DNA of 64,000 nucleotides from Rhizobium sp. CG5 (GCF_023701945.1 NZ_JABAEF010000007.1:62001-126000); one strand, 5' to 3'. Shown: positions 17,873 to 27,562, counted from the first letter of the stretch. Notes: generated by a model from the letters alone, not told the origin. Made by a program: numbers and translations.

Positions 17873-18964
17873 ATGGTTTCACTGGCACTGAAGAATATCC
17901 GTAAATCCTATGCCGATTTTGAGGTTCTCCACGGCATTGATCTGGAGATCAGACCCGGTGAGTTCATTGTCTTTGTCGGTCCGTCCGGTTGCGGCAAATC
18001 CACCTTGCTGCGCTCCATCGCCGGGCTCGAAACCATCACGTCAGGGGATCTTCTCATCGACGGCGAGCGGATGAACAATGTCCTGCCCTCCAAGCGCGGC
18101 ATCTCCATGGTGTTTCAGTCCTATGCGCTTTACCCGCATATGACCGTCTATGAAAACATGGCGTTCGGGCTGCGGATCGCCGGACTTTCCAAGACCAAGA
18201 TCGACGAGGCGGTCCGCAAGGCTGCGCAGATCCTGCAACTTGGCGACTATCTTCAGCGTCTGCCGAAGGCTTTGTCGGGCGGACAGAGGCAGCGGGTTGC
18301 GATCGGCCGGGCCATCGTGCGCAATCCGCGCATCTTCCTGTTCGACGAACCCTTGTCCAATCTGGATGCCGCCCTGAGAGTCGCCACTCGCATCGAGATC
18401 GCCAAGCTGAAGGAGAGCATGCCCGATGTGACGATGATCTACGTCACCCATGATCAGGTCGAAGCCATGACCCTGGCGGACCGCATCGTGGTCTTCAAGG
18501 ACGGTCATATCGAGCAGGTGGGCTCGCCCTTCGAGCTTTACAGGAAGCCGGAAAACCTCTTCGTGGCCCAGTTCATCGGTTCGCCGGCGATGAATATTCT
18601 GCCGGGTACTCTCAAGGCCACGCCCGATGTGCAGGCCGTGCTGGACTGCGATGTCGTGCTGGATGTCGGATTGCAGGACGCTGCGCGATACGCCGGACAG
18701 AAGATCAGTGTGGGCATCCGGCCCGAGAACATCATCTTTGCGGAGCCCGGAAGCACCGGCCCGGTGTTCGACGGCGTCATCGATTTTGTCGAGAATCTCG
18801 GAGAGGTTCAGATCCTCTATGTCGACTTGCCGGGAGCCCGTCAGAAATTTCTGATCAAGACGGCCACGGACAGGATGTTCGCGCGAAGAGATCGGATCCG
18901 GTTCACGGCAAAGCCCGAGAATATCTATCTGTTCGATGAAAACGGGAAAACCGTTGTCGAATAA
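17873..18964 (+). CDS. CUT1 ABC transporter ATPase (UgpC/MalK type)
   Basis: 363 residues. Walker A is GPSGCGKST (about residues 37-45), the signature LSGGQRQR, Walker [18 protein letters not shown], and the switch region YVTHDQVEAMTLADRI. The C-terminal about 120 residues form the TOBE/OB regulatory domain, including VGIRPENI. Last gene of the operon that began at 11148; it energises the two permeases at 13640-15462. It ends 10 bp from the oppositely transcribed gene at 18975. Confidence 0.93.
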   Translation: MVSLALKNIRKSYADFEVLHGIDLEIRPGEFIVFVGPSGCGKSTLLRSIAGLETITSGDLLIDGERMNNVLPSKRGISMVFQSYALYPHMTVYENMAFGLRIAGLSKTKIDEAVRKAAQILQLGDYLQRLPKALSGGQRQRVAIGRAIVRNPRIFLFDEPLSNLDAALRVATRIEIAKLKESMPDVTMIYVTHDQVEAMTLADRIVVFKDGHIEQVGSPFELYRKPENLFVAQFIGSPAMNILPGTLKATPDVQAVLDCDVVLDVGLQDAARYAGQKISVGIRPENIIFAEPGSTGPVFDGVIDFVENLGEVQILYVDLPGARQKFLIKTATDRMFARRDRIRFTAKPENIYLFDENGKTVVE

Positions 18965-18974
18965 AGTGCAGATC

Positions 18975-20027
18975 TCAGGGAACGGACGTGCCTTCCTCTT
19001 CTCGCTCGAAGATCTGCCAGGCCGCAGTAAACAGGACGGCAACCAGAGGTCCGATCAAGAATCCGTTGATGCCGATCAGTGAAATCCCGCCGATGGTGGA
19101 AATCAGAATGACGTAGTCCGGAAGCTTTGCCTCCCTGCCGACCAGCCGCGGTCTCAGAAGATTGTCGACAAGACCGATGACGAGAGCGCCGACGGCCACG
19201 AGCACCATGGCCTTCATCCAGAATCCGGCAAGGGCCAGATAGATGGCGGCGGGTATCCAGATCAGCGCCGAACCCACGGCCGGCAGCAGCGACAGGAAGC
19301 TCATCAGCACGCCCCATAAAAGAGCGGGCTCAAGCCCAAGGATCCAGAACGCGATGCCGCCGATCGAGCCCTGAATGAGGGCAATGATCACGGTGCCTCG
19401 CACCGTCGCGTGGATGACCGAGGTCAGCTTGGAGGCGAACCGCGCGGTATGGGCGTCGCTCAAAGGAAGTGCATCCTTGACCGTCGCGGCAATGGAGCGT
19501 CCGTCCCGAAACATGAAGAACATCAGATAGAGCATCACGCCGAAGGCGACGAAAAACTCGAGCGTGTTCTGGCCGAGACTCAAGGCGTGGCCGGCAAAGA
19601 AGCCGCCGCCCTGCATCAGGGTCGAGGACACGCGCTCGTGCAGCAAGCCGGCGCCGCCCAGGTCCAATCTGTCGACCCAGCCGCGGACGAGCAGCGGCAG
19701 CGCGTCATGCAGCTCCTGCACCATTTTACCAAGGTCTATCTCTCCGGAATCGATCCGCCTATAAAGAGCGCTGCCCTGTTGAACCAGTGAACTCAGGATG
19801 AGGAAGCCGGGGATAATGGCGACACAGATGCAGAGCAGCACCGACAATGCCGCTGCAGTGTTTCGCCAGGAGCCGAGTTTCGCTTCCAGACGGGAATGGA
19901 GCGGAAAGAAGATCATGGCAAGAACCACGGCCCAGAGTATGGCCGAATAGAAGGGCAAGAGGATGGCGCCGAATGCGATGGTGACGAGCACAATCAGCAG
20001 ATAGAAACTCGCTCGTTGCAGGGGCAT
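18975..20027 (-). CDS. AI-2E/PerM-family membrane protein
   Basis: 350 residues from the ATG at 20027 (MPLQRASFYLLIVLV), chosen because the first membrane helix begins there; the open frame continues to 20228, but the extra residues look non-coding. Multiple helices flank a soluble central domain (about residues 60-150), and the family's C-terminal half is clear (GGIAFWILGLEPALLWGVLMSF; LLPAVGSALIWIP; PDYVILISTIGGI). Members export autoinducer-2 or act as Na+/H+ antiporters; no specific role can be assigned. It is convergent with the Amadori operon and functionally separate. Confidence 0.8.
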   Translation of the reverse strand: MPLQRASFYLLIVLVTIAFGAILLPFYSAILWAVVLAMIFFPLHSRLEAKLGSWRNTAAALSVLLCICVAIIPGFLILSSLVQQGSALYRRIDSGEIDLGKMVQELHDALPLLVRGWVDRLDLGGAGLLHERVSSTLMQGGGFFAGHALSLGQNTLEFFVAFGVMLYLMFFMFRDGRSIAATVKDALPLSDAHTARFASKLTSVIHATVRGTVIIALIQGSIGGIAFWILGLEPALLWGVLMSFLSLLPAVGSALIWIPAAIYLALAGFWMKAMVLVAVGALVIGLVDNLLRPRLVGREAKLPDYVILISTIGGISLIGINGFLIGPLVAVLFTAAWQIFEREEEGTSVP

Positions 20028-20359
20028 CCAATTTATCCATCTTCGTGTTCCGACCTCAATCGCGGTGTCGGATTCTGCCGCGGGTACCAGACAGAGTCGG
20101 GGTGAGACTGCCCGAACGTCCCGCTGGTGCGATTGTTCCGCCGATGTTAGCGGTAAACCGGCTGCAGCGACAATCGCCTTGAATGGCCATCTCCCGTCGG
20201 CCGCAAAGTTCGGCATCAAAGGTGCCAAGTCTCGACAGTTTTCATGTCAAGGGGAACATCAGGCTGTCTGGACTGTTGCAGCTCCGATAGGTTAGGGCAT
20301 CGCTTGCTTGGAACGGGCCGCTGTCCGCGGCCAATTGGATATCTGCAGGAGAAACGCAC
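20028..20359. other. Intergenic region between PerM-like and lipoprotein genes
   Basis: 332 bp without a convincing gene. It must hold divergent promoters for the genes at 20027 (minus) and 20360 (plus). An inverted repeat GGCCGC-tgtcc-GCGGCC lies at 20316-20332, just upstream of the lipoprotein ribosome site (AGGAGA). No clear -35/-10 pair was found. Confidence 0.5.
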
Positions 20360-20638
20360 ATGAACAAAACTCTGCTTGTCGCTGCCCTGACGTTGAGCCT
20401 GGCCGGCTGTAGTGCTGGCACTGTCAACTCCGCGCGGGAACTTGAGCCTATTCCGGGTAGTATCACCTATAATGGCCAGCCGCGAACCAAGCTGACCAAA
20501 GCCCCGGTCGGCAGTATGGTGCCCCATCAGTTCACCGATGAGCGCGGACGGCGCGTCGATGAAACCTATATCATCATGCCAGACCGCAGCCTCAAGCTGG
20601 TGCGTCGGCGTGTCTGCGATCTGTTCTGCGACGAGTGA
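20360..20638 (+). CDS. Small lipoprotein of unknown function
   Basis: 92 residues. The N-terminus is a lipoprotein signal with lipobox LAGC (Cys at residue 17) and a good ribosome site, AGGAGAAAC. The mature part is basic, with a C-terminal VRRRVCDLFCDE containing two cysteines that could form a disulfide. The middle carries GSITYNGQPRTKLTKAPVGS. No family is recognised with confidence; similar short lipoproteins are common in rhizobia. It ends 6 bp from the stop of the convergent permease gene at 20645. Confidence 0.8.
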   Translation: MNKTLLVAALTLSLAGCSAGTVNSARELEPIPGSITYNGQPRTKLTKAPVGSMVPHQFTDERGRRVDETYIIMPDRSLKLVRRRVCDLFCDE

Positions 20639-20644
20639 GCAGCC

Positions 20645-21490
20645 TTAGCTCTTGACCGAACCCGCCGTCATACCGGCCAGGAAATAGCGCTGCGCGACCA
20701 GGTAGAGGACCAGCAGCGGCAGGGAACCGAGCACGCTCATCGCCATCATCTCGTTCCATTCGAAGGCGTGCTGGCCCATGAGGAGCTGGATGCCGATCGG
20801 CACGGTGCGCAGGTCCATCGACTTGGTCAGCGTCAGCGCGAAGAGGAATTCGTTCCAGGCCAGCAGGAAGGTGTAGACCGCGGTTGCGACAATGCCAGGG
20901 ATGGAGACCGGGACGATCACCCGCCAGAGCGCCGTCCAGCTCGAGCCGCCGTCGACCAGCACCGCCTCGTCGAGTTCTTTGGGCAGCGTATTGAGATAGC
21001 CCGTCATCAGCAGAACGGCATAGGGCAGGGTGAACACCATATAGGTCAGGATCAGCGCCAGATAGGTATCGAAGATCCGGAAGGCCACGACCATGCCGAA
21101 ATAGGGAATGAGCAGCGTGATCGGCGGCACCGTCTGGGTGCTGATGATGAAGATGTTCAGGGTATTCTTGAACCGGAACTGAAAACGGCTGAAACCGTAA
21201 GCGGTCACGATCGCGATGAGGAGCGTCAGAACCGTGACGACGCCGGCCACGAAATAGCTGTTGAGGAAGAACCGGACTTTGACGGGGTCGTTGAAGATCG
21301 TCAGATAGGCCGCAATCGTGAAATCGTCCGGCAGCAGCCTTGGCGGCAGGGCGAAGATCTCCCGGTTTGATTTGAGCGAACTGAAGAACATCCAGACGAT
21401 CGGGAAGGCCGCAAAGACCAGCCCGACGGCAAGCCCGACATAGGTGACGACCGTCGGCAGGAGGGAATGCTTGAGGGAGCGTTTTGCCAT
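20645..21490 (-). CDS. CUT1 ABC transporter permease (MalG type)
   Basis: 281 residues, six membrane helices, EAA motif DEAVLVDGGSSWTALWRVIVP. It starts 6 bp after its partner permease (stop at 21497). With the genes at 21497 and 22512 it forms a sugar importer that has no ATPase in its own operon; the best candidate ATPase is the one at 31502. Substrate unknown. Confidence 0.92.
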   Translation of the reverse strand: MAKRSLKHSLLPTVVTYVGLAVGLVFAAFPIVWMFFSSLKSNREIFALPPRLLPDDFTIAAYLTIFNDPVKVRFFLNSYFVAGVVTVLTLLIAIVTAYGFSRFQFRFKNTLNIFIISTQTVPPITLLIPYFGMVVAFRIFDTYLALILTYMVFTLPYAVLLMTGYLNTLPKELDEAVLVDGGSSWTALWRVIVPVSIPGIVATAVYTFLLAWNEFLFALTLTKSMDLRTVPIGIQLLMGQHAFEWNEMMAMSVLGSLPLLVLYLVAQRYFLAGMTAGSVKS

Positions 21491-21496
21491 GACCGG

Positions 21497-22426
21497 TTAC
21501 CTGCGCTGCTGATGCTTGATGTAGAAATAGGTGACGCTCATCGAGATGATCAGAATGACGATGGCGCTCGCCGAGGCCAGCGAGAATTCGTAACGGGAGA
21601 ATGCCAGCTTGTAGGTGTAGGTCGAGAGCATTTCCGTCGAATAGATCGGGCCGCCGCCGGTGGTCATCCAGACGAGCGGGAAGACCTGCATCGTCCAGAT
21701 GAAATCGAGCAGTGCGATGCTGATGATGATCGGCATCAGCTGCGGAATGGTGATGTACCAGAATTTCTCGACCTCGTTGGCCCCGTCGATGCCGGCCGCC
21801 TCGTAGAGTTCTTTGGGAATACCCTGCAAGCCGGCCAGCAGGCTGACCATGTAGAGCGGATATCCGGCCCAGATATTGGCGAAGGTCAGGGCGTGGATCG
21901 CCGTCTTGGTCGAGGAAAACCACTCCACCTTGAAGTCGATGATATGAAGCGCCATCAGCACGCTGTTGACGACGCCGTTCGGATCGAGCAGCAGACGCCA
22001 GATGATGGCGATGATCACGGCCGTAAACAGCCATGGCAGGATGAACAGCACGCGCAGGACGCTGCGGATCAGCGGATCGACGCGATTGGTGTTCAACAGC
22101 AGCGCGAAGGCGAGACCGATGATGAAATGGAACACCACGCTCATGACAGTGAAGTAGAGCGTCTGGCCGACGGACTGCCAGAAGACCGGATCCGCGACGA
22201 GGGTCAGGTAATTCTGGAGACCGACGAAGACCGCACCTTTCTTCATGATGGCGCCATCCATCAGCGAATAGCGCAGCACCATCAGCATGGGAAACAGCAT
22301 CAGCAAGGTGAGGAGCAGGGTGGCGGGCGACACATAGAGATAGGGCGTCAACCTGCGCAATGTCCTGTAGCGGAATTTGCGCGCTTTGGGCCTTGTGTCG
22401 GTCATTGCCAGGGCGGAACCGTTCAT
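21497..22426 (-). CDS. CUT1 ABC transporter permease (MalF/UgpA type)
   Basis: 309 residues from the ATG at 22426, with GGAGAG 8 bp upstream; the frame is open further upstream, but that part lies in the spacer after the binding-protein gene. Cytoplasmic start, then helices beginning YLYVSPATLLLTLLMLFPML; EAA motif EAAGIDGANEVEKFWYITIP. Partner of the permease at 20645. Confidence 0.92.
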   Translation of the reverse strand: MNGSALAMTDTRPKARKFRYRTLRRLTPYLYVSPATLLLTLLMLFPMLMVLRYSLMDGAIMKKGAVFVGLQNYLTLVADPVFWQSVGQTLYFTVMSVVFHFIIGLAFALLLNTNRVDPLIRSVLRVLFILPWLFTAVIIAIIWRLLLDPNGVVNSVLMALHIIDFKVEWFSSTKTAIHALTFANIWAGYPLYMVSLLAGLQGIPKELYEAAGIDGANEVEKFWYITIPQLMPIIISIALLDFIWTMQVFPLVWMTTGGGPIYSTEMLSTYTYKLAFSRYEFSLASASAIVILIISMSVTYFYIKHQQRR

Positions 22427-22511
22427 GGGCTGGACTCTCCAATCTGCCGAGGACTGCAAGGGGTACCGGCCGCGCATGACGCGCAGCCGGGCCCGTGAGC
22501 GCGTGGAGTGG

Positions 22512-23759
22512 CTAGAACTTGGCCAACCAGGCCTTCTGCGCATTGGCAGCGGCTTCCTTGGCGGTCTGCCCGCCGTCGAACATCTTCTGCACCTCGACAT
22601 TCATGTCGCGCATCAGCTCTTCGGCAACCGGCAGGCCGACAAACTCATTGGCCGGATAACCGCTCTGGAAGATCTTGAAGGCTTCCGCGAAGATCGGGTC
22701 GCCTGTGACGAAGTCCGGCTTCGCATTGACGTTGCCGGGAAACGCGTTGGCAATCGACACGAGGCGACCGTTCACTTCGGCGCTCATCAGGAATTCGACC
22801 AGCTTCCAGGCTTCGTCCTTGTGTTCGCTGCCCTCGCTGACGCCGATGCCCCAGGAGGCATAGGGCATTCCGCGCTTGCCGGTATAGCCATCGACGGCCG
22901 GCAGGGCGGAAATGCCGAACTTGAGGTCCGGATTGCGTTCGCGGATGAGGTTCACGTGGGCGAGCGAGTCGACCATCATGCCGACGCGGCCGTTGACGAA
23001 TTCCTCGACCTTGTCCTGCTCCTTCTTGGCAAAGATGCCGGGCGAAATCACGCCGGCCTTGTTGAGCGACTGGATATAGTCGAGCGTGCCGACAACGGCT
23101 TCGTTTTCGAGATCAGGCTTGCCATCCTTCATCATCGAGGCGCCGGAGGCCCAGACCCAGGACATGACGTCGTTCTGGATGCCGCCCGGCGATTGCAGCG
23201 ACAGCGGCAAGACCCAGCCATACTGGTTCTTGGAGGCGTCGGTCATCTTCTTGGCGGCTTCGGCAAATTCGCTGCGCGTCGACGGCAGGGTATCGACGCC
23301 GGCGGCTTTCGCAAGATCGAGGTTGACGAAAACCGGATACACAAAGGAGGCGAGCGGGAACATCACGCTCTTGCCATCCACCTTGACGATGTCGGTAATC
23401 TGGCTCCGGTCATATTTGGCGTTGTCCATCAATTCGTCCAGCGAGGCGATGGCGCCCTGCTTGGACAAGCCGTTGACCCATGCGCCATCAAGGCCGACCA
23501 CGTCGCTCAGCGTGCCCGACGCGGCGCCGACCACGATCTGGTCGCGCGTCGAGGAATAGGGGCCGCTGACCAGAGTGACCTTGATGCCGGGATTTTTCGC
23601 TTCAAAATCGTCCATGATGCCGCGGAGCGCACCCGCTGGCATTTCCGGCTCCCACCATTGGATGAATTCGATGGTCGTGTCGGCATAGGCCGCTGTTGCG
23701 CAAAGCGCCCATGCGGCAACGGCTGCCCGCATCGTATTGCCGAATTGTTTGAAATTCAT
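22512..23759 (-). CDS. Sugar ABC transporter substrate-binding protein (SBP family 1)
   Basis: 415 residues from the ATG at 23759, preceded by GGGAGG. The signal peptide ends at ATAAYA (about residue 26). The mature part reads TTIEFIQWWEPEMPAGALRG, then FEAKNPGIKVTLVSGP and GDPIFAEAFKIFQSGYPANE, typical of CUT1 ligand-binding proteins. It heads the transporter operon running to 20645 and is divergent from the LacI regulator at 24165, which is its likely repressor. The ligand is probably a sugar, cyclitol or glycoside (inference from the island it opens). Confidence 0.92.
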   Translation of the reverse strand: MNFKQFGNTMRAAVAAWALCATAAYADTTIEFIQWWEPEMPAGALRGIMDDFEAKNPGIKVTLVSGPYSSTRDQIVVGAASGTLSDVVGLDGAWVNGLSKQGAIASLDELMDNAKYDRSQITDIVKVDGKSVMFPLASFVYPVFVNLDLAKAAGVDTLPSTRSEFAEAAKKMTDASKNQYGWVLPLSLQSPGGIQNDVMSWVWASGASMMKDGKPDLENEAVVGTLDYIQSLNKAGVISPGIFAKKEQDKVEEFVNGRVGMMVDSLAHVNLIRERNPDLKFGISALPAVDGYTGKRGMPYASWGIGVSEGSEHKDEAWKLVEFLMSAEVNGRLVSIANAFPGNVNAKPDFVTGDPIFAEAFKIFQSGYPANEFVGLPVAEELMRDMNVEVQKMFDGGQTAKEAAANAQKAWLAKF

Positions 23760-24164
23760 GTCTGCCTCCCAGTAGACTATGCGTTGATCGATCCTCCCAG
23801 ATCGGATTGGAAGTAGGTTCCTGGAGCCTTCCCATGTCAACGATGAAATGTGAAAGCAGCGCAACGGAAGCCCGGAATTTCCGTAAAATGCATCATAAGA
23901 TGATGAAAAATAAAGACAAAAAAAATTTGCGCGCGAGAAATTTTCAACCCGATTTCTGTTGCTTGTGGAGCATTATTTCTTTACTTTCGTAAACAAATGA
24001 AAGGGTGTATTAAAATTCAGTTTGTGGCGACGCGCATGGCGGGACGATCGTTTTCCAATAGAAGACGCGCCTTTCGTTCCGCGGCAGTCTATGCGACGAA
24101 AATCGGCTTTGAAAAATCGAATATCGCCATTAGCACGGCGTTTTGCCTGGCACGAAGGACTTGA
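23760..24164. promoter_or_regulatory. Divergent regulatory region between the binding protein and the third LacI gene
   Basis: 405 bp, A/T-rich between about 23880 and 24020, with no gene. A minus-strand TTGACA (complement of 23835-23840) with CTACTT 18 bp further (complement of 23811-23816) is a possible promoter for the transporter operon. Inverted repeats: CATCAT-aag-ATGATG (23891-23905), CGGAA-t-TTCCG (23873-23883) and TTTAC-tttc-GTAAA (23980-23993). None has the central CpG of a standard LacI operator, so the operator is not assigned. Confidence 0.4.
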
Positions 24165-25199
24165 ATGGCCAAGAAGACATACAAATCCATGGACGATTTT
24201 GCCGGCGCCTGCGGCGTCTCGCGCCCAACGCTTTCGAAATATTTCGACGACCCGACGCAGATCAAGGAGGTGACCCGCAAGCGCATCGAGGCGGCGCTGA
24301 AGAAGTCGAGCTTCGAGCCCAATCTCTTTGCCCGTCACCTCAACCGCAAGCGCACCAAGAATATCGGCATTCTGGTGCCGACCATGTCGGATCCCTTCTA
24401 CGTGCAGGTCGTCTCGCTGATCGAGCTCGAATTGCGCGACAAGGGCTTCTGGCCCGTTCAACTGTCCTCCCATACGCGACCGGAGCTTGAGGAGGAGGCG
24501 GTCCGGACGCTGATGTCGCTGAAGGTCGCCGGCGCGATCGTCGCGCCGCTCGGGCCTGGTTCGCGCCGCTCGGCCCTGGAGAGATTGACCGATGCGATCC
24601 CTGTCGTCTGTTTCGACAGCCCCGCCACGTTCGACCTGCCCTTTGTCGGCAACGACAGTGCGCAGAGCGTCGCGGCCATCGTGCAATATCTCTGTCGGTC
24701 CGGCGAGCCGCCGATCTTCCTGGACGTTCCCCATATGCTGGCCAATACCAATGAGCGCACGGAAAGCTATCGCGCCACCATGATCCGCGAGGGACATTCG
24801 CCGGAGGTCATCGAGTGTGACGCGCCGCCGTCCTGGGAGTTCGAGCGGCTGGGCTATGAGCAGATGCAGCGAATTCTCTCGAAGGGCGGCCTGCCGGGCA
24901 AGACGCTGCTGTGCGCCAACGACCGCTTCGCCTTCGGCGCCATGGCTGCAGCCTTTGCCTCCGGACTGAAGATCGGTCGGGCGGAAGGCTGCGACGTCAG
25001 GATCGCCGGCCACGACGACCATCCTCTGAGCCGTTATGCCTGTCCGTCCCTGACGACCATGGCCCAGAACGCGCCGGAAATCGCCGCCAAGGCTGTTGAA
25101 ATCCTGTTGCTCAGCATGGAAGACGATGCCGCCGATCGGCAGCCTGCCGCCAACCGGGTCATTTTGGAGGCAACCCTTGTCATGCGCGATTCCGCCTGA
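24165..25199 (+). CDS. LacI-family regulator of the carbohydrate island
   Basis: 344 residues. The HTH is somewhat divergent (SMDDFAGACGVSRPTLSKYF), the hinge is FEPNLFARHLNRKR, and the effector domain begins NIGILVPTMSDPFYVQVVSL and ends AGHDDHPLSRYACPSLTTM. It is divergent from the CUT1 operon at 20645-23759 and convergent with the hydrolase at 25213. It probably represses the importer in the absence of its sugar. Confidence 0.9.
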   Translation: MAKKTYKSMDDFAGACGVSRPTLSKYFDDPTQIKEVTRKRIEAALKKSSFEPNLFARHLNRKRTKNIGILVPTMSDPFYVQVVSLIELELRDKGFWPVQLSSHTRPELEEEAVRTLMSLKVAGAIVAPLGPGSRRSALERLTDAIPVVCFDSPATFDLPFVGNDSAQSVAAIVQYLCRSGEPPIFLDVPHMLANTNERTESYRATMIREGHSPEVIECDAPPSWEFERLGYEQMQRILSKGGLPGKTLLCANDRFAFGAMAAAFASGLKIGRAEGCDVRIAGHDDHPLSRYACPSLTTMAQNAPEIAAKAVEILLLSMEDDAADRQPAANRVILEATLVMRDSA

Positions 25200-25212
25200 C
25201 AGCCCATCCGTA

Positions 25213-26148
25213 TCATCCCCCGAATGCCGGATCCATGGAACGCCACGCCTGCGCGATCGCGTCCAGCGCGTCGCGCGCTTCCGGTATGGCGCGGCCCATG
25301 GAGAGGAAGCCATGGATCTGCCCGGGCCAGATGCGGACGCTGGCGCGCGCTTCCGCCTGGAGGCGTTCGGCATAGGCAAGCCCCTCGTCGAACAGCACAT
25401 CGTGTCCGGCCAGCACGATGAAGGCCGGCGCAACATCCTGTAGTGAGGCCGTGCCGAGCGGCGACGCCCGCCAGTCGGTCAGATCTGCGCCCGCCGGCAG
25501 ATAATGGTCGCGGAACCAGCGCATGCCGGCCGCCGTCAGGCCGAAATTTTTGTCATAGCGCCGATAGCTTTCGGAGGACTGGGTCTGGTCCGTGACTGGA
25601 TAGATCAGGACCTGACCGACAACAGCCGGCACCGTGCGATTGCGGGCCATCAGGGCCAGGACGGCCGCCAGATTTCCCCCCGCGCTGTCGCCGGCGACAA
25701 GAATGCGTTTTGGGTCGATGCCGAGCGCGCCGGCCTGTTCGTTCATCCAGATCAGTGTGGCGGCGCAATCGTCGACGGCGGCCGGAAAGGGATGCTCCGG
25801 TGCCAGCCGATAATCGGGTGAGACGACCACAGCCCCGACGGCATTGGCTAGGTTCCGGCAGATGTCCTCGTGGGTTTCGGGCGCGCCGATCACCCAGCCG
25901 CCGCCATGCAGGTAAAGCAGCGCCGGGGCACCGTGGTCAGGCGCGCCGCGCCCGCGCCAGATTCTTAGCCTGATGTCGCCGATCCGGCGTTCCGAGACGG
26001 CATCGACCTCTTCGAGCGGGTTCTGCATCCGGGAAAAACCATCCAGATACTGCTGCCTTGCCTCCTGCGGCGTGCAATCCTCGACAGGCTTTTCCGGATC
26101 GCCCGGCCAGGCAAGGGCGCGAATGGCGGAAGAGTCCAAGCCACTCAT
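25213..26148 (-). CDS. Alpha/beta hydrolase of the hormone-sensitive lipase (HSL) esterase family
   Basis: 311 residues. The oxyanion-hole motif is LYLHGGGWVIG (about residues 79-89) and the nucleophile elbow GDSAGGNLA (about 153-161), with the late Asp/His provided by AGHDVLFDEG and GQIHGFLSMGRA. Such enzymes cleave short-chain esters. Its start overlaps the stop of the oxidoreductase gene by 4 bp, so the two are co-translated; it may remove acyl groups from an imported acylated sugar or open a lactone (inference). Confidence 0.88.
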   Translation of the reverse strand: MSGLDSSAIRALAWPGDPEKPVEDCTPQEARQQYLDGFSRMQNPLEEVDAVSERRIGDIRLRIWRGRGAPDHGAPALLYLHGGGWVIGAPETHEDICRNLANAVGAVVVSPDYRLAPEHPFPAAVDDCAATLIWMNEQAGALGIDPKRILVAGDSAGGNLAAVLALMARNRTVPAVVGQVLIYPVTDQTQSSESYRRYDKNFGLTAAGMRWFRDHYLPAGADLTDWRASPLGTASLQDVAPAFIVLAGHDVLFDEGLAYAERLQAEARASVRIWPGQIHGFLSMGRAIPEARDALDAIAQAWRSMDPAFGG

Positions 26149-27293
26149 GCCAGCAGGCTCGCCGCTTCGTCTTCGCGCAACTCCTTCGGCTGCGCGACCT
26201 TGCCGGCAATGGTCTGCGCCACACCCGTTTCTCCGGCCCGCAGGATAGCCTCCATGATTTCAAGCACATGCAATGCCAGTTCGCCGGAAGCCCGTGGCGG
26301 TCGTGCCTCGGTGATCGAGCGGGCGAGATCGGCCAGGCCGAGCATGCGGTAATTGGCGCGATCGGGTGCGGCGACCGGCCAGTTGATCGCACCGAACAGG
26401 TGACCCGCCGTATCCGTTTCCTGCCAGGGCGCTCCGCGGTTCGAGACGGCGACGACACCGCCGAAATTATCCGGATCGGGAAGGCGAAGCGACCCTTCCG
26501 TGCCGTGCAGTTCGATCGGGTGATTGGAATGGCGGAACACATCCCAGGAGGCGCCGAAGGTGATGCTCGTGCCGCAATGGAACTCCAGAATGGACAGAAC
26601 GCTGGTCGGCGTGCCGACCTTGAAGCTCGTGCCCTTTTTCGGCCCGTCGGCGGTGATGAGCCGCTCGTCCTGGCCGCTGGTCGCCACGGCCTGGACGCGG
26701 CGCACGGGACCGAGCAGGTTGACCATCATGGTCAGGTAATAGGGTCCCATGTCCATGACAGGGCCGGCGCCCGGCTGGTAGTAGAAGCTGGGGTCGGGAT
26801 GCCAGTGTTCCATGCCGCGTCCCATCATGAAGGCCGTGCCGGTGACCGGCTTGCCGATGGCGCCCGCCTCCATCTGCCGGCGCGCATGGCGACCGGCCGC
26901 CCCTAGAAACGTGTCCGGGGCCGATCCGATCGACAGGCCCTTGGCCGCAGCGGCCTCGACCAGCTTGCGCCCTTCGGCTGCGGTGACGCCGAGCGGTTTT
27001 TCGGTAAAGACATGTTTGCCCGCCGAAAGCGCCTGCATCGAAATGTCGAAATGGGCGGCAGGGATGGTCAGGTTCAAGACGAGGTCGATGGCCTTGTCGG
27101 CCAGCAGCGAATCGACGTCGGCGGCACGAAGTCCGAATTCCGCGGCGCGACGGTGTGCTGCTGCCATGTCGAGATCGGCGCAGGCGGTGATTTCAACGCC
27201 CCGGAAGAGCGCCGCGTTGCGCATATAGGCCATGGAAATGTTTCCGCATCCCACCACGCCGATTCGAAGTGCCGTATTCTGTTTCTTTGTCAT
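26145..27293 (-). CDS. Gfo/Idh/MocA-family oxidoreductase
   Basis: 382 residues from the ATG at 27293 (MTKKQNTALRIGVVGCGNIS). The NAD(P)-binding fold is RIGVVGCGNISMAYMRNAAL; the EKP motif that positions the nicotinamide is FTEKPLGVTAAEGRKL; the C-terminal substrate domain includes GRGMEHWHPDPSFYYQPGAG and DMGPYYLTMM. Members oxidise a ring hydroxyl of sugars, inositols or glycosides. Partner genes are the esterase downstream and the divergent TIM-barrel gene at 27563. A second member of the family lies at 32737. Confidence 0.9.
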   Translation of the reverse strand: MTKKQNTALRIGVVGCGNISMAYMRNAALFRGVEITACADLDMAAAHRRAAEFGLRAADVDSLLADKAIDLVLNLTIPAAHFDISMQALSAGKHVFTEKPLGVTAAEGRKLVEAAAAKGLSIGSAPDTFLGAAGRHARRQMEAGAIGKPVTGTAFMMGRGMEHWHPDPSFYYQPGAGPVMDMGPYYLTMMVNLLGPVRRVQAVATSGQDERLITADGPKKGTSFKVGTPTSVLSILEFHCGTSITFGASWDVFRHSNHPIELHGTEGSLRLPDPDNFGGVVAVSNRGAPWQETDTAGHLFGAINWPVAAPDRANYRMLGLADLARSITEARPPRASGELALHVLEIMEAILRAGETGVAQTIAGKVAQPKELREDEAASLLA

Positions 27294-27562
27294 GGGAATG
27301 CCTGGTCCTGCCGGATTGAAGAGGGTGGATGAAGATGCGGACAGACCGCCGTTTGAACGCAGAGAAGAAAATATGTTGACGCACGGTAACATTTAATCTT
27401 ACGTAGTGACAAGACACTTGGAGGCGTGTCGATCCCCTTAACTTTTCGAACTCACGGCATTTGTCGCGCCATCTTGGGCGACGCATTCTTGGCGGACAAG
27501 GCAAGGCTGCGCCTGCCCATTGATGCGCGGCGCGACGATCAACGGACAGTCAGGACCACGTT

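Noticed and set aside
20592-22442. 616-residue minus-strand open frame
   Set aside because: Runs through both CUT1 permease genes in another frame; Arg/His/Ala-rich without hydrophobic segments, so a shadow.
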